From NCBI GenBank assembly GCA_002347905.1, contig DDYJ01000149.1, positions 4,318-11,202 on the forward strand: 6,885 nt of DNA, given 5' to 3'. The stretch is from Comamonadaceae bacterium UBA2237. GTDB taxonomy: Bacteria > Pseudomonadota > Gammaproteobacteria > Burkholderiales > Burkholderiaceae_C. The position numbers and the translations under genes were made by a program. Below, one piece after another: positions 6,510 to 6,885 of the stretch (positions within the stretch are counted from its first letter, which is position 1; every line of letters starts with the position of its first letter). Under the pieces are notes generated by a model. The model saw nothing but the letters and a program-made list of their open reading frames with translations. It ran no database searches and was not told where the DNA came from.

Positions 6510-6824
6510 TTATCGAAACTTGTAATGTTTGAGATTTAAAAAAGCGGCCACTGCGTTAGTGTCTTCCGGGAAAAAACCTAAATTAAGTTCGGTATTGCAA
6601 TACTCAACCATGCCCCGTAATGCACCGGCTGTATTGATTCGACCAGTCGGCTTGTAAATGCTGCTTCCATCGCCTCCAACACGGCGAATATGACATTCGT
6701 TGCATTTGTTCTCAGCGATTAACTTTTCGCCCAAGTGAACATCTGCACCCTTGAACAAAGGATGTTGCTCGGCTTGCACACAACCCAGCCACATGACTGC
6801 AAGGGTAAGTAAAAATTTCTTCAT
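6510..6824 (-). CDS. Small periplasmic monoheme c-type cytochrome at head of sox cluster
   Basis: This 104-residue protein has a Sec signal (MKKFLLTLAV, probable cleavage after VQA, residue 18) and one heme motif, C41-N-E-C44-H45, giving a mature cytochrome of about 86 residues. After the heme the only methionine is M72 in ALRGMVEYC76, and the usual MP-type ligand loop is missing; H100 and C76 are other candidates. The C-terminus (FFPEDTNAVAAFLNLKHYKF) recalls small cytochromes found beside oxidoreductase genes, and the overall layout is loosely like the sphaeroides heme protein family, a weak comparison. W-L-G-C15 is a poor lipobox, so a soluble protein is more likely. AAGGA (6833-6837) lies 8 nt before the ATG. 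Its position suggests electron transfer to or from Sox proteins, but I cannot name it. Confidence 0.85.
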   Translation of the reverse strand: MKKFLLTLAVMWLGCVQAEQHPLFKGADVHLGEKLIAENKCNECHIRRVGGDGSSIYKPTGRINTAGALRGMVEYCNTELNLGFFPEDTNAVAAFLNLKHYKFR

Positions 6825-6885
6825 AGATAGCGTCCTTCATCATCTTTCAAAGGGTGGGTAACAGAAGCACTGCGCTTGTTTAACT
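6821..6885 (-). CDS. Possible C-terminal end of an upstream gene (partial, unrecognised)
   Basis: A minus-strand frame is open from the window edge for 20 codons, ends HPLKDDEGRYL, and stops at TGA (6821-6823). That stop overlaps the cytochrome ATG in an ATGA arrangement typical of coupled operon genes. A frame this short is often open by chance, so the support is the overlap and the ordinary-looking peptide only. I do not recognise the product. Confidence 0.35.
   Translation of the reverse strand, partial: LNKRSASVTHPLKDDEGRYL

Noticed and set aside
1..6885. Mobile element, CRISPR, tRNA or other accessory system
   Set aside because: I looked for transposase-like frames, terminal or regularly spaced repeats and cloverleaf-like sequence and saw none; the window is fully occupied by the sox cluster.

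Overview
The window carries one tightly packed, minus-strand sox (periplasmic thiosulfate/sulfur oxidation) gene cluster. In the direction of transcription (high to low coordinates) the order is: a possible C-terminal fragment of an upstream gene (edge), a small monoheme c-type cytochrome, soxC, soxD, soxY, soxZ, soxA, soxX, and soxB, which runs off the low-coordinate edge without its last few dozen codons. There is no gene-free stretch longer than about 80 bases and no sign of tRNA, rRNA, CRISPR or mobile elements. Long open frames on the plus strand are shadows of these genes.

The organism is most likely a betaproteobacterium of the Burkholderiales type. This rests on the gene order C-D-Y-Z-A-X-B, the character of the protein sequences and the strong Shine-Dalgarno sites. 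The base composition looks moderate (around half GC, by eye), lower than many Burkholderiales, so a freshwater lineage is possible. The genus cannot be fixed from this window.

Functionally the set forms a complete core Sox machine. SoxXA (heme proteins) oxidatively couples thiosulfate to the C-terminal cysteine of SoxY, carried by SoxYZ. SoxB (two-metal hydrolase) releases sulfate, and SoxCD (molybdenum subunit plus diheme cytochrome) oxidises the remaining sulfane sulfur. Having soxCD in the same operon predicts full oxidation to sulfate without obligate sulfur-globule formation. The extra cytochrome at the head of the cluster is a candidate electron acceptor or accessory redox protein, but this is inference.

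The main points beyond routine annotation are these. There are two hairpin-bearing spacers, after the cytochrome gene and between soxX and soxB, where all other spacings are 34 nt or less or overlapping; they may divide the operon into differently expressed segments. SoxX carries a lipoprotein-type signal. SoxB carries a Lys-Arg rather than Arg-Arg Tat motif. The leading small cytochrome lacks an obvious methionine heme ligand. I do not see a wholly undescribed system here.
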